DNA of 54,527 nucleotides from Rubrolithibacter danxiaensis (GTDB lineage Bacteria > Bacteroidota > Bacteroidia > Sphingobacteriales > Sphingobacteriaceae). A program made the translations under genes and the position numbers. The stretch is from assembly GCF_047272945.1 (NCBI RefSeq), contig NZ_JBKOPS010000017.1, forward strand, positions 1 to 54,527, in the 5' to 3' direction. Below are positions 43,143 to 51,887 of the stretch, one piece after another; position 1 is the stretch's first letter; every line of letters starts with the position of its first letter. The notes beneath the pieces are model-generated. The model worked only from the letters and a program-made list of their open reading frames with translations. It did no database searches and was not told the origin of the DNA.

Positions 43143-44690
43143 ATGTCTGATAAAAAAATTACTACAACTTCAGGGATAACAATCCGGGAGGTTTATACAG
43201 AACAGAAAACTCTGAACGAGCTTCCCGGAGAATTTCCATTTACACGCGGCATACAAAAAGATATGTATCGCGGAAAGCTGTGGACGATGCGCCAATATTC
43301 TGGTTTTTCTACTGCAGAGGAATCAAATAAACGGTATCATTATTTATTAAGCCAGGGTACTACCGGGCTTTCAGTAGCATTTGATTTGCCTACACAGATC
43401 GGTTATGATTCAGACCATGCCATGGCTGATGGAGAAGTAGGAAAGGTTGGTGTGGCCATAGATTCTTTACGTGATATTGAAACGTTATTTGATGGCATTC
43501 ATCTGGAAGCAATTTCCACTTCGATGACCATCAATGCTACTGCCTCAATTCTGTTAGCAATGTATATTGCTTTAGCTAAAAGGCAGGGTGCGGATCTGAA
43601 GAAAGTTTCAGGGACAATACAGAATGATATTTTAAAGGAATACGCGGCCCGGGGCACTTATATTTACCCGCCTAAGCCTTCCATGCGGCTAATTACTGAT
43701 ATTTTTGAATACTGCAGTAAAGAGTTACCGAAATGGAATACAATTTCTGTCTCAGGCTATCACATTCGCGAGGCAGGCTCAACCGCAGTACAGGAATTAG
43801 CCTTTACTCTGGCAAACGGTAAAGCGTATTTAAAAGCTGCTTTAGAAAAGGGCCTTGATATAGATATTTTTGCCAAAAGAGTATCTTTCTTTTTCAATTG
43901 TCATACTAATTTCTTCGAAGAAATTGCTAAATTCAGGGCAGCAAGAAGGATGTGGGCAAACATTGTAAAAGAGTTGGGATCGACAGATCCTAAAGCACAA
44001 ATGTTGCGTTTCCATACCCAGACAGGCGGTTCTGTGTTAACAGCGCAGCAACCTTTAAATAACATTATAAGGGTAACTAATCAGGCAATGGCAGCGGTGC
44101 TTGGTGGAACGCAATCACTGCATACGAATGGGTATGATGAAGCCTTATCGTTACCAACTGAGCAGGCAGCAAAAATTGCCTTACGAACACAGCAGATTAT
44201 CGCTTTTGAAAGCGGAGTTACCGAGACAGTGGATCCTTTGGCCGGATCTTATTTTATAGAAGCTTTAACGGATGAGATTGAAGCGAAGGCTAAAGAGTAC
44301 ATTGAAAAAATTGATGCGATGGGAGGTGCTGTAAATGCAATAGAAAATGGGTACATTCAGCGGGAGATATCAAAAGCGGCTTACGATTATCAGACCGCTG
44401 TAGAGAGGGGAGATCGGATAATAGTAGGTGTAAATAAAACAGTGGAGGAAGAAGAATATCCGGGGGAGGTATTCCGGGTAGATGAGTCTGTTCAAAAACT
44501 TCAGGCAGATAAGATTTACAAACTAAAGCAGGAGCGGGACAACAAGGCTGTGGCGCTGGCATTAGAAGATATAAGCCATGCAGCGAATGATGGAAGCAAC
44601 CTGATGCCTGTAATTTTACGAGCTGTAGAACAGTATGCAACCTTAGGTGAAATAGCGGATGTTTTGAGAAAAGAATTTGGTGAGTACTGA
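43143..44690 (+). CDS. Methylmalonyl-CoA mutase-type catalytic subunit (no B12 domain)
   Basis: 515 residues, matching only the TIM-barrel half of methylmalonyl-CoA mutase. MYRGKLWTMRQYSGFSTAEE (Tyr42 at the active-site tyrosine), VAFDLPTQIGYDSDH, TIQNDILKEY, SVSGYHIREAG (His207 at the active-site histidine), RFHTQTGGSVL and QSLHTNGYDEALSLPTEQA are all family motifs. The C-terminal cobalamin-binding domain with its DXHXXG motif is absent: the protein stops at GEIADVLRKEFGEY. It needs a separate B12-binding subunit, not seen here. Methylmalonyl-CoA is the likely substrate. Confidence 0.93.
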   Translation: MSDKKITTTSGITIREVYTEQKTLNELPGEFPFTRGIQKDMYRGKLWTMRQYSGFSTAEESNKRYHYLLSQGTTGLSVAFDLPTQIGYDSDHAMADGEVGKVGVAIDSLRDIETLFDGIHLEAISTSMTINATASILLAMYIALAKRQGADLKKVSGTIQNDILKEYAARGTYIYPPKPSMRLITDIFEYCSKELPKWNTISVSGYHIREAGSTAVQELAFTLANGKAYLKAALEKGLDIDIFAKRVSFFFNCHTNFFEEIAKFRAARRMWANIVKELGSTDPKAQMLRFHTQTGGSVLTAQQPLNNIIRVTNQAMAAVLGGTQSLHTNGYDEALSLPTEQAAKIALRTQQIIAFESGVTETVDPLAGSYFIEALTDEIEAKAKEYIEKIDAMGGAVNAIENGYIQREISKAAYDYQTAVERGDRIIVGVNKTVEEEEYPGEVFRVDESVQKLQADKIYKLKQERDNKAVALALEDISHAANDGSNLMPVILRAVEQYATLGEIADVLRKEFGEY

Positions 44691-44806
44691 TATTAGAGGA
44701 GCAATTAAAACGTTTAGAAAGAGACGGAAATTTTTTAAATATTTTAAAAGTAATGGAAACCCGGTAATCTATTACACGTTTAATAGGGGCCGGAGAAAAA
44801 TTCTGC

Positions 44807-44814
44807 TATTTTTG
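44807..44814 (+). promoter_or_regulatory. Possible dnaA promoter -7 box
   Basis: TATTTTTG lies 167 bases before the dnaA ATG, with no good -33 match. Between them is a 12-bp perfect palindrome, tcgaatattcga (44904-44915), a possible operator. No DnaA boxes are seen. The 290 bases between the mutase gene and dnaA hold no convincing gene. Confidence 0.35.
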
Positions 44815-44980
44815 AATTTTAACTTGAGGAAAACAGGTTATTTCATTGATTTAAAAGAAATTAACACTTATTTTAAATTTTAGTTTTTTTAATAAGTTTT
44901 TTTTCGAATATTCGATGTCCTGAAGGATCTCAATTATTTCCTTCTCCAATTATTGTAAATCAGTTTATTAGAAAAACTCA

Positions 44981-46408
44981 ATGGAAAAAACTAGTACAAG
45001 TGTATGGAATAATTGCCTCCAGATCATAAAGGATAACATTCCAGCTCAGAGCTTCAAAACATGGTTCGAGCCGATCAAAGCCTTGCGTCTGGAAGGAAAT
45101 GTTCTTACTATACAGGTGCCAAGTTTATTCTTTTACGAGTGGCTTGAAGAACATTATGTTGGGCTTTTGCGAAAAACCGTAAAGAAGCAGTTAGGAGAGG
45201 ATGGAAGGTTAGAATATAATATTGTTGTAGAAAAATCTTCAAATAATAAGCCGTTTACAACAAATATGCCTTCTAATGGAAACGGGGCAGAAGGTAAGAA
45301 TCAATCAATTCCAATGCCGATTGCTTTAAACAAGGATATTAAAAATCCCTTTGTTATTCCGGGCTTGAAAAAATTGCAGGTTGATCCGCAATTAAATCCT
45401 AATTACAGTTTCGAAAATTTTATTGAAGGAGATTGTAACCGTCTTGCCCGTTCTGCAGGCTATGCCGTTGCCGGAAAGCCGGGAGGAACCTCTTTCAATC
45501 CTTTAATGATTTATGGTGGCGTGGGTTTAGGTAAAACACACTTAGCCCAGGCAATAGGTAATGAAATAAAAAGGACCTTAGGCGATAAGCTTGTACTTTA
45601 TGTTTCGTGCGAGAAGTTCACCCAGCAATTTGTTGATGCGCTGAAAAATAACAACATCAACGATTTCGTAAATTTCTATCAGGCCATGGATGTGTTAATT
45701 ATGGACGATGTTCATAATTTCGCTGGTAAAGAAAAAACACAGGACATTTTCTTCCATATCTTCAATCACCTTCATCAATCAGGAAAGCAGTTAATTATAA
45801 CTTCTGATAAAGCGCCAAAAGACCTGGCAGGTTTGGAAGAGCGTTTGTTAAGCAGGTTTAAATGGGGGCTTTCTGCAGATCTGCAGGTTCCTGACCTCGA
45901 AACAAGGATGGCTATCCTTAAAAAGAAAATGTATACCGATGGGATTGAGCTGCCAGGAGAAGTGATTGAATATGTAGCGCACAATATCGATAATAACGTT
46001 CGTGAGCTCGAAGGAGCAATGGTGTCTTTATTAGCACAATCTACCTTAAACAAAAAGGAAATAGATTTAGGACTTGCTAAATCTATGCTTAAAAACTTTG
46101 TAAAAAATACCTCCCGGGAAATTTCAATGGAATTTATTCAGAAGCTTGTTTGCGAGTATTTTGAAGTCCCTGTTGAAATGGTGAAGTCTAAAACCCGCAA
46201 ACGCGAAATTGTTCAGGCCCGCCAGATTTCAATGTACCTTGCAAAAAGCCACACAAAAACTTCATTAAAATCTATCGGAGCATTTTTTGGAGGAAGAGAT
46301 CATTCAACGGTTATTTACGCCTGTCAAACTGTAGAGGACCTGATTGACACAGATAAGAAATTCAAAGCATACGTTGCTGATATACAGAAGAAATTAAAAA
46401 TGAGTTAG
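44981..46408 (+). CDS. dnaA: Chromosomal replication initiator DnaA
   Basis: 475 residues. Domain I is at the N-terminus (WNNCLQIIKDNIPAQSFKTW), a linker covers about 85-130, the AAA+ domain has Walker A GGVGLGKTH (about 178-186), Walker B VLIMDDVHNF and sensor LLSRFKWGLSADLQVPDLETR, and the DNA-binding domain IV carries KTRKREIVQARQISMYLAK and GGRDHSTVIYA. It binds oriC and starts replication. dnaN and recF are not adjacent, as often in this phylum. A strong terminator follows. Confidence 0.98.
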   Translation: MEKTSTSVWNNCLQIIKDNIPAQSFKTWFEPIKALRLEGNVLTIQVPSLFFYEWLEEHYVGLLRKTVKKQLGEDGRLEYNIVVEKSSNNKPFTTNMPSNGNGAEGKNQSIPMPIALNKDIKNPFVIPGLKKLQVDPQLNPNYSFENFIEGDCNRLARSAGYAVAGKPGGTSFNPLMIYGGVGLGKTHLAQAIGNEIKRTLGDKLVLYVSCEKFTQQFVDALKNNNINDFVNFYQAMDVLIMDDVHNFAGKEKTQDIFFHIFNHLHQSGKQLIITSDKAPKDLAGLEERLLSRFKWGLSADLQVPDLETRMAILKKKMYTDGIELPGEVIEYVAHNIDNNVRELEGAMVSLLAQSTLNKKEIDLGLAKSMLKNFVKNTSREISMEFIQKLVCEYFEVPVEMVKSKTRKREIVQARQISMYLAKSHTKTSLKSIGAFFGGRDHSTVIYACQTVEDLIDTDKKFKAYVADIQKKLKMS

Positions 46409-46426
46409 GAAAATATCTCTGTTCAT

Positions 46427-46458
46427 AAAAAAGTCCTGTTATTTAACAGGACTTTTTT
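46427..46458. terminator. Bidirectional terminator between dnaA and the Nudix gene
   Basis: A 14-bp perfect stem (aaaaaagtcctgtt with aacaggactttttt) around an attt loop, with U tracts on both strands. Confidence 0.93.
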
Positions 46459-46469
46459 TATTGCTAAAC

Positions 46470-47021
46470 TTATCGGATCAATTTGAGCTTGTATAAGGCA
46501 TAAAATATAGCACTTGCATGCAAAGCCTGGGCAAATTTATTTTCCAGTAATAAGCGTTTAAACTCATCTAAACTTACAATGTCAACAATAATTTCTTCAC
46601 GCCCATCCAAGTGTTGCTCCTGAATTTTTTTACCGCCTGTAGCTATGAAGCTGTATGTTTTGTTTTTAGAGGTAGAAGGATTCGCGTACAATGTAACCAG
46701 CGGTTCTATAGCAGTGAAAGCGTATCCTGTTTCTTCAAGAAGTTCTCTTTTGACAGCTTCTTCAGGCGTTTCTCCTGGGTCAATACATCCTCCGGGAAGT
46801 TCGGTAATTACTTCTTCTGCCGCATGCCGGTATTGTTTTATTATTATTACTTCATTGTTTTCTGTTAAAGCAACTGCATTTACCCAATCGGGATATTCAA
46901 GTACATAATAATCATCAATTAACGTTCCGTCGGGCATCCTGCATTTATCAACCCGTAAGGTGGCCCAACGTTCTTTAATCAGATATGTTGAATCAAGCTT
47001 TTCCCACTTCAAGTTACTCAT
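46470..47021 (-). CDS. Nudix hydrolase (ADP-ribose pyrophosphatase-like)
   Basis: 183 residues. The full Nudix box reads GCIDPGETPEEAVKRELLEE followed by TGY, with the REXXEE core intact. Upstream, VALTENNEVIIIKQYRHAAEE and the proline-rich LVTLYANPSTSKNKTYSF after the box fit the ADP-sugar pyrophosphatase branch (NudF/YffH-like). It would hydrolyse ADP-ribose or sugar nucleotides as housecleaning. It overlaps the upstream gene by eight bases. Confidence 0.92.
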   Translation of the reverse strand: MSNLKWEKLDSTYLIKERWATLRVDKCRMPDGTLIDDYYVLEYPDWVNAVALTENNEVIIIKQYRHAAEEVITELPGGCIDPGETPEEAVKRELLEETGYAFTAIEPLVTLYANPSTSKNKTYSFIATGGKKIQEQHLDGREEIIVDIVSLDEFKRLLLENKFAQALHASAIFYALYKLKLIR

Positions 47022-47424
47022 ACTGGTTTGTATTCAAATAATTGTCAATTATTGTACGACGGCTGTAATTTTCCATTGATAATGTGTGATGTTCTTTTTC
47101 GAGTATATTATAAATAGTCAGAACTTTATGCAATACAGAATGAGTTTGTGGCATAGTATCAAAGGGATATACACTCTCAAAAAGAAATTGTGCCAGCAAA
47201 TCAAGCTTTTCTGGAGGGAAATCTTTCTTCCTCAATTCTTCTTCAAATTGACTGACTGAAGATTTTTGAAGAGTTTCCGTATCAATTCCAAAATTGTCTC
47301 TTAGTGTTTCGTGTGAGATTTGTAATGCCTCATCTACATTCCCCTGGTTTTTCAGGTTTAATACCTTCGCCAGAATTTGTGCCAGCTTTTGTATTTCTGC
47401 AAGTAGAAAATCTTTACGTATCAT
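47014..47424 (-). CDS. Conserved helical protein, function unknown
   Basis: 136 residues, almost all helical, with no signal peptide or membrane segment. It is rich in charged and Leu/Gln residues (LLAEIQKLAQILAKVLNLKN, NVDEALQISHETLRDNFGID), a style like tetratricopeptide or helical-bundle adaptors. Its stop overlaps the Nudix start by eight bases, so the two are translated together and may act in one process. No family is recognised. Confidence 0.75.
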   Translation of the reverse strand: MIRKDFLLAEIQKLAQILAKVLNLKNQGNVDEALQISHETLRDNFGIDTETLQKSSVSQFEEELRKKDFPPEKLDLLAQFLFESVYPFDTMPQTHSVLHKVLTIYNILEKEHHTLSMENYSRRTIIDNYLNTNQYE

Positions 47425-47520
47425 TTTATGAGTTGTAAGTTATAAGTAATTGAATTCAGTATGAACCATTGGCTCTGAACTATTAACCATCCACTATTAA
47501 CCATGAAATAAACTATCAAC
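47425..47520 (-). repeat. AT-rich spacer repeat
   Basis: On the plus strand the word actattaaccat occurs twice in a row and a further variant follows (actatcaaccat). The left part (agttgtaagttataagt) matches words seen in the nrdBA leader. No gene is supported here. Confidence 0.5.
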
Positions 47521-47538
47521 CATAAGCCTGTCCAATCT

Positions 47539-48333
47539 CTACCAACTTCCGCTTGAACCTCCTCCACCGAAACTTCCGCCACCGAAGCCGCCAAAACCAC
47601 CACCGCCTCCGCCACCAAAGCCGCCTCCGAACCCTCCTCCGCTTCTGCCGTTGCCACGACCCATTCCTGACATCAGCGTCCACCAGAAAAGATCCGCTCC
47701 TCCGCGGCTGCCAATTACCCTGCGTCCGCCACCCCCTCCGCCACCTTTTCTGGAAATAATTACAATGATGATTATAATTATAACAATGAGCCCGAACGGA
47801 AATTTACTGCCTTTGTTATTCTTTTTAGGATTGTCGTTTTTGTATTCACCTTTGGTTGCTGCTATAATGGCATCTGTTCCCTGCTCTAACCCCTGATAGT
47901 AATTTCCTTCTTTGAAATTTGGCTTAATCTCATTTTCAATTATTCTGTTGGCAATTATATCTGGCAGAGCGCCTTCAACGCCATAACCAGTTTGAATAGT
48001 AACTCTTCTATCACCGAGAGAGGCAAGTAAAAGTACACCGTTGTTCTTTTTTTCACGGCCGATGCCCCATTGTTCCGCAAGCCGTACCGCATAATCGGCT
48101 ACATCGTATCCTTCTAAAGAATTGATTAGTACAACTGCAATTTGTGTGGAGGTAGAATCATCAAAAGCTACCAGCTTACGTTCCAGTTGTTCTGCCTGCT
48201 CAGCTGTAAGGGTATTGGTATAATCGTTTACCAGCCGGTTTGGTTTCTCCGGAAATTTTTGTGCAAACGAGACACAAGCGGCGAAAACAATAAAACAAAG
48301 GGTTGTAAGTAAAATTCTAAAGTTTTTATGCAC
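47539..48333 (-). CDS. TPM-domain membrane protein with Gly-rich tail
   Basis: 264 residues. Signal peptide (LLTTLCFIVFAACVSFAQ), then a TPM domain (about 28-155, NDYTNTLTAEQAEQLERKL, STQIAVVLINSLEGYDVADY, NNGVLLLASLGDRRVTIQTG), a membrane helix (FGLIVIIIIIIVIIS) and a very glycine-rich tail with GGGFGGGFGG runs ending SSGSW. This is the YgcG layout. TPM domains occur in photosystem repair proteins of plants and in envelope proteins of unknown function in bacteria. Third gene of the LemA operon. Confidence 0.92.
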   Translation of the reverse strand: MHKNFRILLTTLCFIVFAACVSFAQKFPEKPNRLVNDYTNTLTAEQAEQLERKLVAFDDSTSTQIAVVLINSLEGYDVADYAVRLAEQWGIGREKKNNGVLLLASLGDRRVTIQTGYGVEGALPDIIANRIIENEIKPNFKEGNYYQGLEQGTDAIIAATKGEYKNDNPKKNNKGSKFPFGLIVIIIIIIVIISRKGGGGGGGRRVIGSRGGADLFWWTLMSGMGRGNGRSGGGFGGGFGGGGGGGFGGFGGGSFGGGGSSGSW

Positions 48334-48353
48334 CTTTTTAAAATAATGTGAGG

Positions 48354-48785
48354 TTAATTGCCATTCATAAAGGCTATATCGTCCGATAGTTCATTTTTAT
48401 CATCATCACGGAAGGGGAAATATTTTTGTAACTGATCTCCGGCCAGCTTAATTCCGGTTGCTATGCCCTCGGTAATGTCATTCGCTTTAAAAAAGCTGAG
48501 CATGGCTTCTTTCGTGCTGTCCCAGAAATTGTCAGGTACAACTTTGTTAATTCCCTCATCGCCGATAATGGCAAACTTTCTGTCATTCAGAGCGAGATAA
48601 ATCAAAACTCCGTTCCGCAAAGCAGTCTGGTCCATTCCTAATTTGGAAAAATACTTTGCTGCCCGGTCTAATACATCTTCTGAGCATGTTTTGTCGATAC
48701 AAACCCTTATTTCTCCCGAAGTAAAGCGTTCGGCAGCTTCAATAGCCTGTTGAATGCGTTTTTGATCCTGTTCGGTTAAACCCAT
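48354..48785 (-). CDS. TPM-domain protein without membrane anchor
   Basis: 143 residues from the ATG at 48785, one base after the lemA stop; a longer frame would overlap lemA and is not preferred. The TPM core is present (IQQAIEAAERFTSGEIRVCI, ALRNGVLIYLALNDRKFAII, DEGINKVVPDNFWDS). There is no signal peptide or helix, so it may be cytoplasmic, unlike the next gene. The two TPM genes and lemA form one operon, a common Bacteroidota arrangement of unknown function. Confidence 0.9.
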   Translation of the reverse strand: MGLTEQDQKRIQQAIEAAERFTSGEIRVCIDKTCSEDVLDRAAKYFSKLGMDQTALRNGVLIYLALNDRKFAIIGDEGINKVVPDNFWDSTKEAMLSFFKANDITEGIATGIKLAGDQLQKYFPFRDDDKNELSDDIAFMNGN

Positions 48786-48786
48786 G

Positions 48787-49368
48787 TTAAAATTGTACAG
48801 TTGGTGCTTTTTGTGAACCTGCTTCTGCCTGGAAATATCCCTTTTTCTCAAATCCAAATAAAGAAGCGGTGATATTATTAGGGAAGCTTCTGATTTTAGA
48901 ATTGTACTGTTGTGTTACTTCGTTAAATTTTTGACGTTCTACTGTAATGCGGTTTTCAGTTCCTTCTAATTGCGCTTGTAATCCAAGGAAATTCTGGTTC
49001 GCCTTTAATTCAGGATAATTTTCTACAACAGAAAGAAGTCTTCCCAATGCCTGGGATAATTCTCCCTGTGCACTTTGAAATTTCTGAATATTTTCAGGAG
49101 TTAGCTTATTCGGATCAACAGTAATTGATGTGGCTTTGGCTCTCGCTTCCACAACCTGCGTTAAGGTCTCTTTTTCAAAATTTGCGGCTCCCTTAACTGT
49201 GTTAACTAAATTGGGTATAAGATCAGCCCGGCGTTGGTAAACGTTCTGCACCTGTGCCCACTGCGATTGTACCTGTTCGTCTAAGCTAACCATACTGTTA
49301 TATCCGCAGGAACTGAAAAGTACAGTAGCAAAAATTGCTGTTAAAAAGGTATAAAAGTTTTTTCTCAT
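48787..49368 (-). CDS. lemA: LemA family lipoprotein
   Basis: 193 residues. The lipoprotein signal ends in LFSSCGYN. The LemA helical bundle follows: VQSQWAQVQNVYQRRADLIP, LVNTVKGAANFEKETLTQVV, LGRLLSVVENYPELKANQNF and ENRITVERQKFNEVTQQYN, ending FGFEKKGYFQAEAGSQKAP. The LemA fold is a long helical bundle; its role is not established, though it is always near TPM genes in this phylum. First gene of the operon. Confidence 0.95.
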   Translation of the reverse strand: MRKNFYTFLTAIFATVLFSSCGYNSMVSLDEQVQSQWAQVQNVYQRRADLIPNLVNTVKGAANFEKETLTQVVEARAKATSITVDPNKLTPENIQKFQSAQGELSQALGRLLSVVENYPELKANQNFLGLQAQLEGTENRITVERQKFNEVTQQYNSKIRSFPNNITASLFGFEKKGYFQAEAGSQKAPTVQF

Positions 49369-49566
49369 GATTAAAGGGTTAATACTTTTTGTTTATTCTT
49401 TGATTTCAAAATTCGTGCCTTGTTACAATATACTATAAATAACACCAAAATGGCAGTACTGCTTTAGTTGCGATGAATTTAAAAATATTTTTTAAACGAC
49501 AATCGGCTTTATGGAAATGAATCTTATAAATTAGCAGCCGAACTGAATATATTAACCTATAATCAT

Positions 49567-50232
49567 ATGAAATTATCTCTTTTCCTACTTTCTGGTTTAT
49601 TATTGTTTTGCGGATTTCAAGACAATAAGCCGACGCGTATAATCTTTTTCGGCGATTCAATAACACAGGCAGGAGCACAGCCGGGAGGCTATATCACCCT
49701 GATGAATGATATGCTTAAAGAAAACAAAAAAGATAAAAATTATGAGCTGGTAGGTGCCGGGATAGGTGGAAACAAGGTTTACGACCTTTACCTGAGGCAC
49801 GAAGAAGATGTACTAAGCAAAAAACCGGACGTCGTAGTAATATGGGTAGGCGTAAATGATGTGTGGCACAAGCGTTTGCTTCTTACAGGTACCGATCCGG
49901 ATAAATTCGAAAAATTTTACCAGGCATTAATTTCGAAATTTGAAGCACAAAATATAAAGGTAGTATTGGTTACTCCGGCTGTTGTTGGCGAAAAAACAGA
50001 TTACAGCAACGAATTGGATGGAGATTTAAATAAGTACTCTCAAATTATTCGTGATCTGGCGGTAAAGAATACATGTGAGCTAGTTGATTTAAGGAAAGAT
50101 TTTCATGAATACCTTTTAAAGAACAATCCTGAAAATAAGGAAAAGGGTATTTTGACTGTTGATGGCGTTCACTTAACTCCTGAAGGAAATAAATTTGTAG
50201 CAGATAAAATGTACAAGCTGCTTGTTAAATAG
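49567..50232 (+). CDS. Exported SGNH/GDSL hydrolase
   Basis: 221 residues with a signal peptide (LFLLSGLLLFCG). The four SGNH blocks are present: GDSIT with Ser31, GAGIGGNKVYDL (block II Gly), GVNDVW with Asn97 (block III), and DGVHLTPEG with Asp199 and His202 (block V). These enzymes deacetylate or hydrolyse esters on polysaccharides, peptidoglycan or lipids; the substrate is unknown. It stands alone, with 200 bases of intergenic DNA upstream. Confidence 0.93.
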   Translation: MKLSLFLLSGLLLFCGFQDNKPTRIIFFGDSITQAGAQPGGYITLMNDMLKENKKDKNYELVGAGIGGNKVYDLYLRHEEDVLSKKPDVVVIWVGVNDVWHKRLLLTGTDPDKFEKFYQALISKFEAQNIKVVLVTPAVVGEKTDYSNELDGDLNKYSQIIRDLAVKNTCELVDLRKDFHEYLLKNNPENKEKGILTVDGVHLTPEGNKFVADKMYKLLVK

Positions 50233-50263
50233 AACTATTTGCAATGGTCGGATTCAATTTTTG

Positions 50264-50271
50264 TAATTTTG
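50264..50271 (+). promoter_or_regulatory. -7 box of the COG2509-type flavoprotein gene
   Basis: TAATTTTG is a full -7 match, with TTG 22 bases upstream, 28 bases before the ATG. Confidence 0.5.
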
Positions 50272-50299
50272 CACTTCCGGGATAAAACCCCGGCGCAAT

Positions 50300-51883
50300 A
50301 TGAATGAAATTGAATTAGTATTACTTCCTGAGGAAGTGAATGATGAAGCTGTTTTAAAGAAAAAAGCCGCTGAGTGGTTAAACATCTCTTCCCGTAATAT
50401 TTCCCTCGTTAAAATCATAAAAAGATCTATTGATGCCCGGGGCAGGCAAGTTGTATTCCGGCTCAAAGTCGAGGTATATCAGGATCAGAAGCCATTACCT
50501 GAAATTTATTCCTTCCGGTACGGAAATGTACATAATAAAAAACCTGTTATAATAGTGGGGGCGGGGCCGGCGGGCTTATTCTGTGCATTGCAGTGTATTG
50601 AATCAGGTCTAAAGCCGGTTATTCTTGAACGTGGAAAAGATGTAAAACAACGCCGGCGTGATCTGGCTGTCATCACCAAACAGGGAATCATCAATCCTGA
50701 GTCGAATTATTGTTTTGGTGAAGGAGGAGCCGGAACCTACTCGGATGGGAAACTCTATACACGGTCAAACAAACGTGGAGATATACAGAAAGTACTGAAA
50801 ACTTTTGTCGCACACGGGGCAACAGAAGATATATTAATAGATGCACGCCCTCATATCGGCACTAATAAATTGCCTCATATTATTTCAGCCATTCGGGAAA
50901 CGATTTTAAATGCAGGTGGAGAGGTACACTTTAATAGTAAGATAACTGATCTTATAATTTCAGCCAATGAAATAAAAGGAGTAAAAACGGCTGACGGAAA
51001 TAAATTTGAAGCCGATGCCGTGGTTCTGGCAACAGGACATTCTGCAAGAGATGTTTTTTATTTATTACGCGAGAAGAATCTTCTACTGGAGGCAAAGCCT
51101 TTCGCTTTAGGAGTTCGTATCGAGCATCCACAGGAGATCATTGACCAGGCGCAATATCATTGTGAAGTACGCAGTGAGTATCTTCCTCCTTCATATTATA
51201 ATCTTGTTGAACAGGTAGGAGACAGGGGCGTATTTTCTTTTTGCATGTGCCCAGGAGGTATCATTGCTCCCTGTGCTACCAATTATAAAGAAATTGTGGT
51301 AAACGGTTGGTCTCCTTCAAAACGAAATAATCCGTATGCAAATTCAGGTACGGTAGTTCAAATCAATTTAAAAGATATTAAAGGCAGTAGTGAAGATCCG
51401 TTCAGCCTTTTGAAATATCAGGCTGAAGTTGAACATAAGGCGTATTTAGCAGGAGGCAATAGTGTCAACCCAGACATTGGCCTGGTTGCTCCGGCTCAAC
51501 GAATGGTAGATTTTGTTCAGGGCAAACTTTCTGCATCGTTGCCTGATAATTCATATTTTCCCGGTACTAAAAGTGCTCCTCTTGATGAAGTCTTACCCGA
51601 TATAGTTTTTAGGTCTTTGCAAAAAGCCTTGCCTGTTTTCGGTAAAAAAATGCCGGCCCGATATGGAGGTAAAGGGTATTATACGAATGAAGCGGTATTG
51701 GTTGGCGTAGAATCACGTACCTCGTCTCCTGTCCGGATTCCAAGAAATGCTGAAACATTGCAGCATCCTCAGGTTAAAGGACTATTCCCATGCGGCGAAG
51801 GAGCCGGGTACGCCGGTGGAATTATTTCTGCAGCAATAGATGGAATAAATTGCGCTGAAGCGGCAAGGAAATTGATAGGATAA
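50300..51883 (+). CDS. FAD-dependent oxidoreductase (COG2509-like)
   Basis: 527 residues. An N-terminal domain (about 1-80, ending LPEIYSFRYG) precedes the FAD motif PVIIVGAGPAGLFCALQCIE. NYCFGEGGAGTYSDGKLYTR, VVLATGHSARDVFYLL, SFCMCPGGIIAPCATN and the tail FPCGEGAGYAGGIISAAIDG are hallmarks of the uncharacterised NAD(FAD)-utilising dehydrogenase group. The reaction is unknown. It leads an operon-like run with the DinB and CoA-binding genes, spaced by 4 and 2 bases. Confidence 0.93.
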   Translation: MNEIELVLLPEEVNDEAVLKKKAAEWLNISSRNISLVKIIKRSIDARGRQVVFRLKVEVYQDQKPLPEIYSFRYGNVHNKKPVIIVGAGPAGLFCALQCIESGLKPVILERGKDVKQRRRDLAVITKQGIINPESNYCFGEGGAGTYSDGKLYTRSNKRGDIQKVLKTFVAHGATEDILIDARPHIGTNKLPHIISAIRETILNAGGEVHFNSKITDLIISANEIKGVKTADGNKFEADAVVLATGHSARDVFYLLREKNLLLEAKPFALGVRIEHPQEIIDQAQYHCEVRSEYLPPSYYNLVEQVGDRGVFSFCMCPGGIIAPCATNYKEIVVNGWSPSKRNNPYANSGTVVQINLKDIKGSSEDPFSLLKYQAEVEHKAYLAGGNSVNPDIGLVAPAQRMVDFVQGKLSASLPDNSYFPGTKSAPLDEVLPDIVFRSLQKALPVFGKKMPARYGGKGYYTNEAVLVGVESRTSSPVRIPRNAETLQHPQVKGLFPCGEGAGYAGGIISAAIDGINCAEAARKLIG

Positions 51884-51887
51884 GCTT

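Noticed and set aside
44677..44883. Open frame between the mutase gene and dnaA
   Set aside because: It overlaps the end of the mutase gene, is very rich in Lys, Phe and Asn as AT-rich noncoding DNA would give, and has no RBS.
44691..44980. Possible replication origin upstream of dnaA
   Set aside because: No DnaA boxes (TTATNCACA) were seen on either strand, only an A/T-rich stretch and one 12-bp palindrome; dnaN is also absent.
47421..47657. Minus-strand frame covering the Gly-rich tail of the TPM gene
   Set aside because: It is a shadow of the repetitive glycine codons of the real gene and continues into the AT-rich repeat.
47539..47760. Gly-codon repeats taken for a tandem DNA repeat or CRISPR-like array
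   Set aside because: They encode the glycine-rich tail of the TPM protein, with irregular period; there are no spacers or equal repeats.
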